From assembly GCA_021829055.1 (NCBI GenBank), contig JAJZCS010000035.1, positions 1-12,273 on the forward strand: a DNA stretch of 12,273 nucleotides, in the 5' to 3' direction. Position numbers and translations under genes: made by a program. A model generated the notes under the pieces. That model had not been told where the DNA came from. It ran no database searches and was given only the letters and a program-made list of their open reading frames with translations. Positions 1-6,014 of this stretch are shown here, in pieces (position 1 is the first letter of the stretch; every line of letters starts with the position of its first letter). Source of the stretch: Pseudomonadota bacterium (GTDB lineage: Bacteria > Pseudomonadota > Alphaproteobacteria > Acetobacterales > Acetobacteraceae).

Positions 1-83
1 ATTCAACTCGGCGCTGAACTCATTGGAGTGGAAAATGTGGGTAATCGCAAGCTGCGGTGGATGGGTACAATATTCTTGCTTGC

Positions 84-369
84 GTTTCCAAAGATCGGCC
101 TGAAACCAGCGTCATTTTCGAGCTGATCGACGCTCGCTGTGTGCAGCGATCGATGTTGATCACCAGCAATCAGCCATTCGGAGGATGGTCAAAGATTTTT
201 AGACCAGGCCATGCCCCTCGCGGCGATAGACCGCCTCGTTAAACATGCCGTAATCCTCAACATGAATGTCGAACGTTATCGGCGCCGTGAAGACGTCAAT
301 CGCAAGCGTCAGCGCGGCCCGCCCGCAACTCCCTCAACAGTCAAAAATACGGAGAACCTGGTCCCTGAT
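84..369 (+). pseudogene. IS21-family helper ATPase IstB, C-terminal remnant with frameshift
   Basis: Two adjacent reading frames together resemble the end of IstB, the AAA+ helper protein of IS21-type elements. The first frame (to about 205) contains FELIDARCVQRSMLITSNQP, like the IstB stretch 'LFxLIxxRYERRSxLITSNQPF'. The second, from about 211, continues with MPLAAIDRLVKHAVILNMNV and YRRR, like 'MTxAAIDRLVHHAxIxExNxxSYRRR'. One frameshift near 200-211 joins them. The ATP-binding half of the protein and the istA transposase are absent, and the left part may lie outside the window. The rest of the second frame, rich in R, P and K, loses recognisable similarity after about 369. This is a dead fragment with no expected product. 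The family assignment comes from remembered family motifs, not a search. Confidence 0.7.
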
Positions 370-630
370 CGTCGCCCGGTGTCAATCAAACTTTTGCCAA
401 TCTTACCCAATCCCGTCAATTATCCAACCGCACGGTCGTTCAGTCTCATCCGGATTGCCACTGCCGTCTCACCAAGATTGTCTCGCCATAGCCTCCAAAG
501 CGCCTCAGAAAAAGCTGCGATTTATCGAGCGCTTACGAAAGCTCGCCATCAGTATGAATTGCTAGCGGACCGACTATACTTCAGCTCTCTCTCGCTTGAC
601 CATCATGTGGGCACAACGACGAACTGCCTT
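370..630. other. Gene-poor stretch between istB remnant and tRNA-Lys
   Basis: Two overlapping open frames run through here, but neither has a convincing start, ribosome binding site or recognisable motif. The segment is probably the degenerate downstream end of the IS21-type element plus the 3' flank of the tRNA gene. I see no clear terminal inverted repeat of the IS and no obvious terminator for the tRNA. Confidence 0.4.
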
Positions 631-705
631 TGGTGAGCCCGGATGGGATCGAACCATCGACCCTCTGATTAAAAGTCAGATGCTCTACCCCTGAGCTACG
701 GGCCC
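631..705 (-). tRNA. tRNA-Lys (anticodon UUU)
   Basis: Read on the minus strand, the sequence folds into a complete cloverleaf. The 7-bp acceptor stem pairs GGGCCCG with CGGGCTC and has one G-T pair. The D arm is GCTC/GAGC. The anticodon stem TCTGA/TCAGA has loop CTTTTAA, giving anticodon TTT. A 5-nt variable loop follows, then a T arm GATGG/CCATC with loop TTCGATC. The discriminator base A is at 634, and a CCA end appears to be encoded at 633-631. It decodes AAA and AAG lysine codons. No base looks damaged, so it should be functional although mobile-element debris lies on both sides. Confidence 0.95.
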
Positions 706-719
706 AAACCAAGACGGGG

Positions 720-748
720 AATTTAGTTATTTGCCATGAGCACGTCAA
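720..748 (-). promoter_or_regulatory. Promoter of tRNA-Lys
   Basis: On the minus strand a TTGACG -35 box (748-743) is followed by a 17-nt spacer and a TAAATT -10 box (725-720), just upstream of the tRNA. A run of C and G (719-715) follows the -10 box, like the GC-rich discriminators of stringently controlled stable-RNA promoters. Spacing and position fit well. Assigned by eye. Confidence 0.6.
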
Positions 749-798
749 CGGGTTGGCTTAACGATATGTTGGTATCACGACAAATCTTCCGGTTTGGT

Positions 799-912
799 AG
801 ATGGGATGACGGGCCCCGCCAATCCGGGGATGACGTGAAGGGGGCCTGTTCCTCAAACTGATGGTATCGCGGAGTCAGTGTGGTCCTGCTCCAAGCATCG
901 CGAGGACCATCC
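799..912 (+). ncRNA. Possible bridge-RNA region in the left end of IS110 copy A
   Basis: IS110-group elements are known to transcribe a structured guide ('bridge') RNA from the non-coding end upstream of the transposase. This 114-nt interval is in that position. It contains a CCCCG/CGGGG hairpin near 816-829. It also has a perfect 7-bp stem, TGGTCCT (881-887) with AGGACCA (903-909), around a 15-nt loop just before the start codon. The colinear region of copy B can form 6 of those 7 pairs. Whether an RNA is made is inference; the element is truncated, so it is probably inactive. Confidence 0.3.
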
Positions 913-1211
913 ATGGAACAGTATGCAGTGATCGACGTGTCTTTGGAAGGCTCGAGCGTGTGCATTGTCGCCGGGACCGGAGGCGCTGGTCGCCTGGTTT
1001 GGTGGTCTGGATGTGGCTCCTGCACGGCTTGGCTTGGAAGCGGGGCATTTGTTGCAGTGGCTATACACGGGGCTCAAGGATGCCGGCATTGCCGTTGAGC
1101 TTCTTGAGACCCGCCACGTCCGGACGGTGTTTAAGACCATGCCGGTAAAGACCCATCGCAAGAACGCGCGCGGGATTTCCCAATCGTTGCGGATGGGCTG
1201 GTTCCGCCCGC
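913..1211 (+). pseudogene. IS110-family transposase, N-terminal fragment with internal deletion/frameshift
   Basis: The start reads MEQYAVIDVSLEGSSVCIV, the usual opening of IS110 transposases: the RuvC-like DEDD domain, whose first Asp lies in 'GIDVS' (here VIDVS). At about 970-980 the frame shifts and a short piece corresponding to 'GRIVREAKVASE' is missing. The protein then continues in another frame with PEALVAWFGGLDVAPARLGL, then ELLETRHV, FKTMPVKTHRKNARG and MGWFRP, all colinear with the family. Similarity stops at about 1207-1211, at the end of the IS3-family element. The remaining two thirds, including the catalytic C-terminal serine domain, are absent, so this is non-functional. Compared with copy B, the conserved Gly of 'YAGIDVS' is Val here. 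Confidence 0.8.
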
Positions 1212-1316
1212 TGACCTTGCCCTTGTCCCCGAGGTTTAATCCTAGTTGAACTGGAATCTGGCCCTTTGTGGCCGCATCCCAATTCTTAGACCGGATCATG
1301 TGAGAATCTCCGGCTC
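1212..1316 (+). repeat. Left arm of the long inverted repeat of the IS3-family element
   Basis: This arm matches the reverse complement of 2450-2555. The first 81 nt (1212-1292) are almost identical: a T/C difference near 1226 and a missing T near 1282 are the visible changes. The match then degrades but resumes at the TGAGA tip (1301). Confidence 0.85.
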
Positions 1317-2435
1317 TTTGTACGCCTCAGCACCATTCTTTGGCTTCTGAATCAAGGTGATCGGCGGTCTGTCACCGATCGCACTATGAGGTCTCGCTTC
1401 GTTGTGTTCGCGGTGTCATTCTTTCACCTTTTGGACGGCATCGTCCATATCCAAAAGCCTGTGCTGGTCCAAGCACTCTAATTGCAGAGAGGCGTTGAAG
1501 CTTTAAGCGAATGCATTGTCCGTGGGTTTGCCTGGTCTCGAGAACTCCAGGGTGATGCTACTGGAATAGGCCCACAGGTCGAGCTCTATCAATGTGAACT
1601 GGCAACTTTGGTCGACGCGGATGGTATGTGGAAGTACGAAGTCCCTATGCGCCCATTCCAAAGCCTCTATCACGGGTTGTGCGGTGGCGGATCTTGTTAC
1701 GCACATGACCGGACAAATGCGGCTCCACGTGTCGACGACGGTCAGTATCCATATGCGTTTGCCGCTGAAAAGCTCATCATACATCCAGTCCATTGCCCAT
1801 ACCTGGCTCGCGCCGGTGGCATTGCTGCGGTGATCGCGGAGTTTGGCGATGATGCGTCGCCGTGGCGTTCATACGCGGGCGCTACTCACTATGCCGCATT
1901 TGTAGGCCTTCCAGACAATAGAACCGATGCACCCGCTTGACGTTGACCAGCCAACCTTCTCTTCTCAGAAGGACATGAATACGCCTGTAGCCATAGCGCG
2001 CTCGCGCCTCGGCAATCTCGCGGATCCGCTTGCGAAGGGAGGCTTGATTGGCTCGCGCAGAGTGATATTGGTATGATCCACGGCAAACCGGCAACGCTTT
2101 GCAGGCTCGTCGGATCGAAACCCGAAAGCACGTTCGGACGAAATCAGTCATCTCTCGGCCCCGTGTTGCCGTTAAATCTTTTTTTAATGACTTCAGTGAG
2201 CATCTCTTTGTCGAGGGTCAGATCTGCCACCAACTTGCGAAGCCGGCCATTCTCTTCCCCGAGCTGCTTCAGCCTGCGGACCTCGGACGGCATGAGCCCG
2301 CCATACACCTTCTTCCAGCGAAAAACGTTGCCTGACTGATGCCCATCTGCGGCACACCACATCGACTGAGGTGCCCCCTTCAGCCTATAGCAGAGCAAAC
2401 ACGATCTGTTGTTCTATAAACCGGGACTTCTTCAT
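1296..2435 (-). pseudogene. IS3-family transposase orfA/orfB, multiply disrupted
   Basis: OrfA starts at the ATG at 2435 (MKKSRFIEQQIVFALL), meets an in-frame TAG, and after frameshifts continues with KVYGGLMPSEVRRLKQLGEE, then KLVADLTLDKEMLTEVIKK. This is the helix-turn-helix and leucine-zipper pattern of IS407-group OrfA. OrfB follows with RRACKALPVCRGSYQYHSAR, YGYRRIHVLLRREGW, MDWMYDELFSGKRIWILTVV, the 'VDQSCQF' Asp motif and 'SRPGKPTDNAFA'. It ends with ARPHSAIGDRPPITLIQ and a TGA at 1298-1296. The codon expected to be the catalytic Glu of the DDE triad ('AF-E-SFN') is a TAA stop at 1505-1503. A further in-frame TGA lies downstream where Trp is usual, and there is a frameshift near 1880. 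The enzyme is dead. Confidence 0.85.
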
Positions 2436-2449
2436 GGCCAAGGCCCTCT

Positions 2450-2555
2450 AGCCGGAAAACTCTCATTCATCCTGGTCTAAGAAATTGGGATGCGGCCACA
2501 AAGGGCCAGATTCCAGTTCAACTAGGATTAAACCTCGGGGGCAAGGGCAAGGTCA
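2450..2555 (-). repeat. Right arm of the long inverted repeat of the IS3-family element
   Basis: Inverted partner of 1212-1316. It ends with GGTCA at 2555. Beyond this the flanks differ (CCCGC outside the left arm, ATCAACC outside the right), so the repeat boundary is sharp. Confidence 0.85.
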
Positions 2556-2688
2556 ATCAACCGCCGGATTCCAGCGCCCCCTGGATAAAAAGACGGGGGA
2601 AGGTCACGCGGATTGTCCGCCCAGTTGTATCAACAATGCACACGCTGGAGCTTTCCAAAGACACGTCGATCCCGGCATACCGTTCCAT
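2556..2688 (-). pseudogene. IS110-family transposase copy B, N-terminal fragment
   Basis: On the minus strand an ATG at 2688 opens MERYAGIDVSLESSSVCIVD followed by TTGRTIR, the standard IS110 transposase start. It is clearly homologous to copy A at 913 and retains the first catalytic Asp in 'GIDVS'. Recognisable similarity ends at about 2620. The remaining ~60 nt up to the IS3-family element read VTFPRLFIQGALESGG and do not look like IS110. The gene is therefore truncated after about 25-30 codons, earlier than copy A (about 100 codons). The upstream half of this element is found beyond the IS1595-family transposon at 6036-6130. Confidence 0.75.
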
Positions 2689-2700
2689 GGCTGTTCCTCG

Positions 2701-2708
2701 CAATTTTT
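2701..2708. repeat. Target-site duplication (left) of the IS1595-family transposon
   Basis: CAATTTTT immediately precedes the left terminal repeat and is repeated exactly after the right one at 6028-6035. An 8-bp duplication is the size reported for the IS1595 family. Confidence 0.9.
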
Positions 2709-2733
2709 GGCGATATTATACTTGACAAACCCA
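2709..2733 (+). repeat. Left terminal inverted repeat of the IS1595-family transposon
   Basis: The 25 nt read inward as GGCGATATTATAC then TTGACAAACCCA. They pair with 6027-6003, differing only at positions 11-13. The TTGACA inside also serves as the -35 box of the transposase promoter. Confidence 0.88.
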
Positions 2734-2750
2734 CCCTTAATCCCTAGATA
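2722..2750 (+). promoter_or_regulatory. Transposase promoter starting inside the left terminal repeat
   Basis: A consensus TTGACA (2722-2727), a 17-nt spacer and TAGATA (2745-2750) lie 25-50 nt upstream of the transposase ATG at 2775. The predicted transcript would start near 2757. A GAGGG ribosome binding site lies at 2761-2765, 9 nt before the start codon. Confidence 0.7.
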
Positions 2751-2774
2751 TGAAGGGCAAGAGGGATTTCGACC

Positions 2775-3749
2775 ATGGCCAGCGTTCTCAACCAACCGTA
2801 CTTCCACGACGAAGAAGCCGCCTTCACGGCGCTTGAAGGGATCATGTGGCCCGGCGGCAAGCCGGAAAGCTGCCCGCACTGTGGCGTAGTTGGGAAGGCG
2901 AACCGGCTGGCGGTACAGCGTTCCAAGCCCTCCAAGCGCAACCCGGAAGGCAAGCCCGTTTATGGCCTTTGGAAGTGCTACGCCTGCCGCAAGCAATTCA
3001 CCGTGCGCAAGGGCACGATCTTCGAAGAAAGCCGCCTAGAGCTTCACCTTTGGTTTCAGGCCGCGTTCCTGATGTGCTCCAGCAAGAAGGGCGTAAGCGC
3101 CAACCAGCTTCACCGCACGCTGGGCTGCACCCTCAAGACGGCTTGGTTCGTAGCCCACCGCCTTCGCGAAGCCATGGCGGAAGGCAACCTGAACCCTTTT
3201 GGCTCCAAGGGCGGCGCGGTTGAGGCCGACGAAGCCTACATCGGGCGCTGGCGTCGCAAGGGCGAAAACGAACGCGGCGCTGATTACAAGATGAAGGTTT
3301 TGACGCTGATCGACCGTGACACGCGCAAGGCTCGTAGCACCGTTCTTACGCACGTGAATTCCAAGACTGTTGGAAAGGTGGTTGCGGAGAACGTAGCGCG
3401 CGAAGCGCGCCTCATGACCGACCAAGCGACCTATTACCCGGAGGTTGGCAAGACGCTTGCATCCCATGAGAGTGTAAACCACTCCAAGGAAGAATATGTA
3501 CGCGGAGAAGTGTATACGAACAACGCAGAGGGCTACTTTTCGATATTCAAGAAGGGCATGAAGGCGGTTTATCAGCACTGCAATGAAAAGCACCTTCACC
3601 GCTATCTCGCAGAATTTGACTTCCGCTATAACCATCGCGCGTCGCAAGGAGTTGATGACGTGAGCCGTACTGCACAGGCGCTTGCAGGCGCCAAAGGCAA
3701 GCGGCTCACGTATCGGGTCGCTGGTGGAAACACCGCGTCCGTGGCGTAA
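2775..3749 (+). CDS. IS1595-family transposase (zinc-ribbon, ISXO2-like DDE)
   Basis: This 324-residue protein cuts and joins the ends of the element in which it lies. An N-terminal zinc ribbon has C33-x2-C36 and C68-x2-C71. A short helical linker (about 85-135) leads to the ISXO2-like RNase-H-fold domain. Likely catalytic positions are D152 in VEADEAYIG, D216 in MTDQATYY, and N250 or E252 in YTNNAEGYFS, followed by a conserved FKKGMKAVYQHC segment and the helix FDFRYNHR. Length is normal for the family and no stop or frameshift interrupts it, so it may be active. The ATG has a good GAGGG site and a consensus promoter whose -35 box sits in the terminal repeat. Its third-position GC looks higher than that of the cargo genes downstream, hinting that transposase and cargo may have different origins. 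Confidence 0.93.
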   Translation: MASVLNQPYFHDEEAAFTALEGIMWPGGKPESCPHCGVVGKANRLAVQRSKPSKRNPEGKPVYGLWKCYACRKQFTVRKGTIFEESRLELHLWFQAAFLMCSSKKGVSANQLHRTLGCTLKTAWFVAHRLREAMAEGNLNPFGSKGGAVEADEAYIGRWRRKGENERGADYKMKVLTLIDRDTRKARSTVLTHVNSKTVGKVVAENVAREARLMTDQATYYPEVGKTLASHESVNHSKEEYVRGEVYTNNAEGYFSIFKKGMKAVYQHCNEKHLHRYLAEFDFRYNHRASQGVDDVSRTAQALAGAKGKRLTYRVAGGNTASVA

Positions 3750-3945
3750 GCCAGAGCAGCTTTCCTTTGCATTCATGCATCGCAAACGGAAATATGCAGA
3801 TGCATCAGAATCTTAGCTAAGTGCTTGTTTCAGCGATGAATCTATGAGATTCTTCAATGGGCGTGTGGCCTGGGTTGAGGGTAACCAGTCCCTTGACGTC
3901 TTGGAGGATGGTTGGCACTGCGAGCCGACCTAAAAGACCGCCGGA
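3750..3945. other. Non-coding gap between transposase and DUF3800 gene
   Basis: These are convergent 3' ends. The plus strand contains an imperfect hairpin (CCTTTGC near 3764 with GCAAACGG near 3781) and a distant AGAATCT/AGATTCT pair (about 3809 and 3851). No T-run follows either, so neither is a convincing intrinsic terminator. Confidence 0.35.
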
Positions 3946-4884
3946 TTAGACAGGTCCACGCTCTCTTTCCCATGGTGCAGGTGGAAGCTCCCAGTGACGC
4001 CCTTTCTGCCAAAGCTGCAACGGATATCCATACCGACGAAAGATCGTCTGTTGATCAATTGATAGTTTCGCTTTGCTAAAGGTCGGCAAAAGCTTCACAC
4101 CGTATCCTGAATATCGACCGCTCGATGTATGCGGGTAGCACGCCATAATTGACCTCAATCTCTCCGCATATTCTGGTTGGCATGGCCCCGACTGTTTGTT
4201 GTCACATGCGGCAAAGAACGCTGACGCAAGTATGTCGGCAAGTTTCAAGCCCGGCAGGTTCTTGTGAAAATCTTTGTCGATCAGAAGTGGGTGGATCGTT
4301 TCCCACTCCACATCACCCCAAGGTAGATAGAGGTTGTCGTTGATGCTCTGCCTCTTGATCCATTGGTAATAAGCTCCGATCTGGCCGATGCGCAAACCGC
4401 CTCTCTCGCTGAAGATGATCTTCATGCGCTTTGTAGTACGAAATTTCTGATTTGATCTGCGCCATACGAAATGAGATGCGCGTTCAAGTGCAACCCTCGT
4501 CAGCCAGCAGTAATACCAGTCCTTGACGCCCATGCGTTCGGCGCGGACATTTCGGTAGCGCCTCATATTCTTTTTGTTCGAGCAGATGACGAAGCCACGC
4601 ACAGGCTTTTGTGCCAGCAGATTGGTGACGGTTATTTTGTAGCCGTCGGGGAGCTTGGCGAAATGAATGTCCGTTAGCTGTTTGCTGCGACTGCCAGCTA
4701 TCATCTCGCCAATCCAACCGGGAAGGTTCACTTCTTCTTCCTTCGGAACCAACAGCAACGATAAGATGAACCACTCGCTGGAACCGCTTGCGTCCACTCC
4801 CAACACATTCCGCAGCCCGGTTTCGCCAGACTCGTCGATATATGCTAGATATTCGTAGTCAGGATTATACGGGTCATCCGTCAT
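3946..4884 (-). CDS. DUF3800 family protein, cargo of the IS1595 transposon
   Basis: This is a 312-residue protein. The family signature is the acidic N-terminal YIDESGETG (about residues 14-22) together with a C-terminal LPGLKLADILASAFFAA segment holding the conserved ADxxA. Between them lie a D-I-H-F motif and a region rich in aromatic and basic residues (WYYCWLTRVALERA, VWRRSN). DUF3800 proteins have no settled biochemical role. Their spaced acidic residues have led to suggestions of an RNase-H-like nuclease fold, and they are often found in mobile or defence-type neighbourhoods. No signal peptide or membrane segment is visible. The ATG at 4884 overlaps, on the opposite strand, the ATG of the 55-codon gene; the only upstream -10-like box (4925-4920) lies inside that gene. 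No disabling change is seen. Confidence 0.85.
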   Translation of the reverse strand: MTDDPYNPDYEYLAYIDESGETGLRNVLGVDASGSSEWFILSLLLVPKEEEVNLPGWIGEMIAGSRSKQLTDIHFAKLPDGYKITVTNLLAQKPVRGFVICSNKKNMRRYRNVRAERMGVKDWYYCWLTRVALERASHFVWRRSNQKFRTTKRMKIIFSERGGLRIGQIGAYYQWIKRQSINDNLYLPWGDVEWETIHPLLIDKDFHKNLPGLKLADILASAFFAACDNKQSGPCQPEYAERLRSIMACYPHTSSGRYSGYGVKLLPTFSKAKLSIDQQTIFRRYGYPLQLWQKGRHWELPPAPWERERGPV

Positions 4885-5050
4885 GCCAAAGAAAGCCCCA
4901 GCAAAGCCGAAGGCTAAGAATAGTACAGATTTGCCTCATGATTTCGAATCCGTCGCCAAGCGCCTCGAATGCGACGAGGACAAGGAGCGGTTTGAGGAGA
5001 GCCTAGGCAAGCTCGCCAGAAGGGTGGCCGGAGACCAATCTAAGGATTAG
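4883..5050 (+). CDS. Small basic hypothetical protein (55 aa) divergent from DUF3800
   Basis: The frame encodes 55 residues: a lysine/proline/alanine-rich tail (MPKKAPAKPKAKN), then a compact charged segment with FESVAKRLECDEDKERFEES and LGKLARRVAG that should form one or two amphipathic helices. Codon use looks coding, with many G- or C-ending codons in the second half. The start ATG (4883-4885) and the DUF3800 start on the other strand share the tetranucleotide CATG, so the two genes are strictly divergent with no spacer. The 3' end overlaps the convergent lipoprotein gene by 11 nt. No strong ribosome binding site is visible. I do not recognise a named family. Size and position would fit a regulator, inhibitor or partner of the DUF3800 protein, but that is inference. 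Confidence 0.6.
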   Translation: MPKKAPAKPKAKNSTDLPHDFESVAKRLECDEDKERFEESLGKLARRVAGDQSKD

Positions 5051-5453
5051 TCTTTTGGGGTGCCGTGCGCTTTTGTGGGATCTTTCGCTGTATATTTGAG
5101 CCGTGAAGATTGGTCAATTTCCCATTGGTTCCGTGGTCTTCAATGCCAATGGATGCATTGTCGATCTCGACATTGTTCGCGCGCAAGCCACATATACCAT
5201 TTCCGATATATAAGCCGGTGCCGAAGCCACTTATCCTTACGTTATTGAGATGCGGACCTTCGCAACGAGCGGGGATGCCATTCCAATAAAACCAAGCTGT
5301 TCTCGGATTATATGGTTCTAATGATATCAGTGGCAACGGAGGTAGCGCATCAGGGACGGTCGCTTTTCGGACGGCCTTTGCATGCGCACATGCGCTCACG
5401 AGCCCATTGGCAAGCAATATCGGCATCAATTGGGCTTTGAGTTGCTTGGACAT
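5040..5453 (-). CDS. Putative lipoprotein with beta-helix-like repeats (137 aa)
   Basis: From the ATG at 5453 the protein has a short basic start (K3, K6), a hydrophobic stretch (about 9-18) and a lipobox-like VSAC at 19-22, suggesting a lipoprotein with Cys22 acylated. The middle (about 65-120) contains LNNVRISGFGTGLYIGNG and RANNVEIDNASIGIED, a rhythm of short strands and glycine or asparagine turns like a right-handed beta-helix. The tail is basic (KIPQKR). The start overlaps the end of the upstream membrane-protein gene by 28 nt. A later ATG at 5426 sits in a TGATG with that gene's stop but would lose the basic n-region. A longer frame opens at 5525. I know no function; its place and partner suggest a cell-envelope role. 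Confidence 0.6.
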   Translation of the reverse strand: MSKQLKAQLMPILLANGLVSACAHAKAVRKATVPDALPPLPLISLEPYNPRTAWFYWNGIPARCEGPHLNNVRISGFGTGLYIGNGICGLRANNVEIDNASIGIEDHGTNGKLTNLHGSNIQRKIPQKRTAPQKTNP

Positions 5454-5956
5454 TGCTGTTGACCACGAACATTTTTTTGCGTGTTTCCACTTCCTCCTCT
5501 CACAATGCCGTGGGAATAACCGCATTCGTCCAAGCCATCTGTCTTGTTATCAGTTCCTAATTCACAATCGAATGTATTCGGCGGACAAGCTGTGGTGGTA
5601 TTTGACGAACGCTGATCTGCGGGCGCCCGCTTGTGAGATGTCGTCGCCTTTTGTGGAGGCGACACTGGATGTGGCGGCGACTGAAATACCGGTCCGTTAT
5701 AGACAGGGCCGTTGTTGGTGACATTCCCATTCTGACCACCGCTGTTATTCGATGCTGGAGCCGTCATTTTTTGAATGGGGGCAGCCTTGGCGGCGGGAAC
5801 AAAAATATATCGATAGGCTGCTACGGGACCAACTGCCAAAATGATGAAAGCCGCGATCATAAAGACCGCCGCAGCCATATAAGCCATTATCCTTTGATGG
5901 CGTTCAGGCAAGCGCTCCCTGATCATTTGGAGCAGCCCAGCAAAGAATTGACCCAT
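5426..5956 (-). CDS. Single-pass membrane protein of unknown function (176 aa), cargo
   Basis: A cytoplasmic N-terminus rich in Arg (MIRERLPERHQR) precedes one strong hydrophobic helix (about 24-47, MAYMAAAVFMIAAFIILAVG and onward). A low-complexity periplasmic region follows, with an NGNVTNNGPVYNGPVFQ motif and many Pro, Asn and Ser. Three cysteines occur near 130-155 (TACPPNTFDC, DECGYS), possibly disulphide-forming outside the cell. The positive-inside rule predicts N-in topology. I chose the ATG at 5956 because a promoter at 6014-5987 would give it a leader of about 25 nt; an in-frame TTG at 5971 is the alternative. The gene is the first of a two-gene unit with the overlapping putative lipoprotein gene. 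No known family recognised. Confidence 0.65.
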   Translation of the reverse strand: MGQFFAGLLQMIRERLPERHQRIMAYMAAAVFMIAAFIILAVGPVAAYRYIFVPAAKAAPIQKMTAPASNNSGGQNGNVTNNGPVYNGPVFQSPPHPVSPPQKATTSHKRAPADQRSSNTTTACPPNTFDCELGTDNKTDGLDECGYSHGIVRGGSGNTQKNVRGQQQCPSNSKPN

Positions 5957-5986
5957 TTTAGAGACGCCCAAAGCTGTAGCCCGGGA

Positions 5987-6014
5987 ATACTATCTTTAGT
6001 ATTGGGTTTGTCAA
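5987..6014 (-). promoter_or_regulatory. Promoter of the envelope gene pair, starting in the right terminal repeat
   Basis: On the minus strand TTGACA (6014-6009), a 16-nt spacer and TAGTAT (5992-5987) lie just upstream of the membrane-protein gene. The -35 box is inside the right terminal repeat, mirroring the transposase promoter at the other end. Confidence 0.55.

Larger units (their letters stand above)
799..1211 (+). mobile_element. IS110-family element copy A, 5' part only
   Basis: This fragment holds the left non-coding end (799-912) and the start of a transposase gene (913-1211) of an IS110-family element. The non-coding end recurs almost colinearly on the minus strand at 6130-6036, continuing at 2708-2689. 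That shows it is part of a repeated element and sets the approximate left boundary: the two copies become similar at an AGATGGG motif (799; 6130 on the minus strand). The right part is cut off where the IS3-family element begins at 1212. No terminal repeats are expected, because IS110 elements usually lack them. Confidence 0.75.
1212..2555 (-). mobile_element. IS3-family (IS407-like) insertion sequence, decayed, with long inverted outer arms
   Basis: A two-gene orfA/orfB transposase module lies on the minus strand, inside inverted repeats of about 105 nt. The repeats begin with TGACC at 1212 and end with GGTCA at 2555, and the outer 81 bp differ by one substitution and one or two indels. TGACC ends are typical of IS407-type elements. 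Another reading puts the IS tips at the inner repeats (TGAGAATCTCCGGCT at 1301-1315 and AGCCGGAAAACTCTCA at 2450-2465), leaving the 81-bp arms as flanking DNA. I prefer the outer boundaries because orfB stops at 1296, outside the inner tip. No 3-4-bp target duplication is visible at either pair of boundaries. Confidence 0.65.

Noticed and set aside
211..636. 141-codon open frame as a real gene reaching the tRNA
   Set aside because: Only its first part matches the IstB tail; the remainder has no motif and the frame ends inside the tRNA gene.
631..705. tRNA-Lys as an integration site of a genomic island
   Set aside because: No tyrosine recombinase gene and no second copy of the tRNA 3' end could be seen in the window.
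853..1299. 148-codon minus-strand open frame
   Set aside because: It runs antisense through the IS110 copy A fragment and the IS3 arm; the plus-strand homology explains the sequence and the protein has no recognisable features.
1482..1940. 152-codon plus-strand open frame
   Set aside because: It is the complement of the IS3 orfB remnant, whose minus-strand translation matches the DDE family.
1301..2465. Inner TGAGA repeats as the definite ends of the IS3-family element
   Set aside because: OrfB ends outside the inner left tip, and the inverted repeat continues outward for 81 nearly identical bases to a typical TGACC end.
3036..3785. 249-codon minus-strand open frame across the transposase
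   Set aside because: A shadow of the intact IS1595 transposase, which has zinc ribbon, DDE residues, promoter and ribosome binding site on the plus strand.
3764..3790. Hairpin after the transposase as an intrinsic terminator
   Set aside because: The stem is bulged and no U-tract follows on either strand.
5624..5680. CRISPR-like or tandem repeat near GTGG and GGCG motifs
   Set aside because: The similarity is only short G-rich words; no unit with regular spacing is present anywhere in the window.
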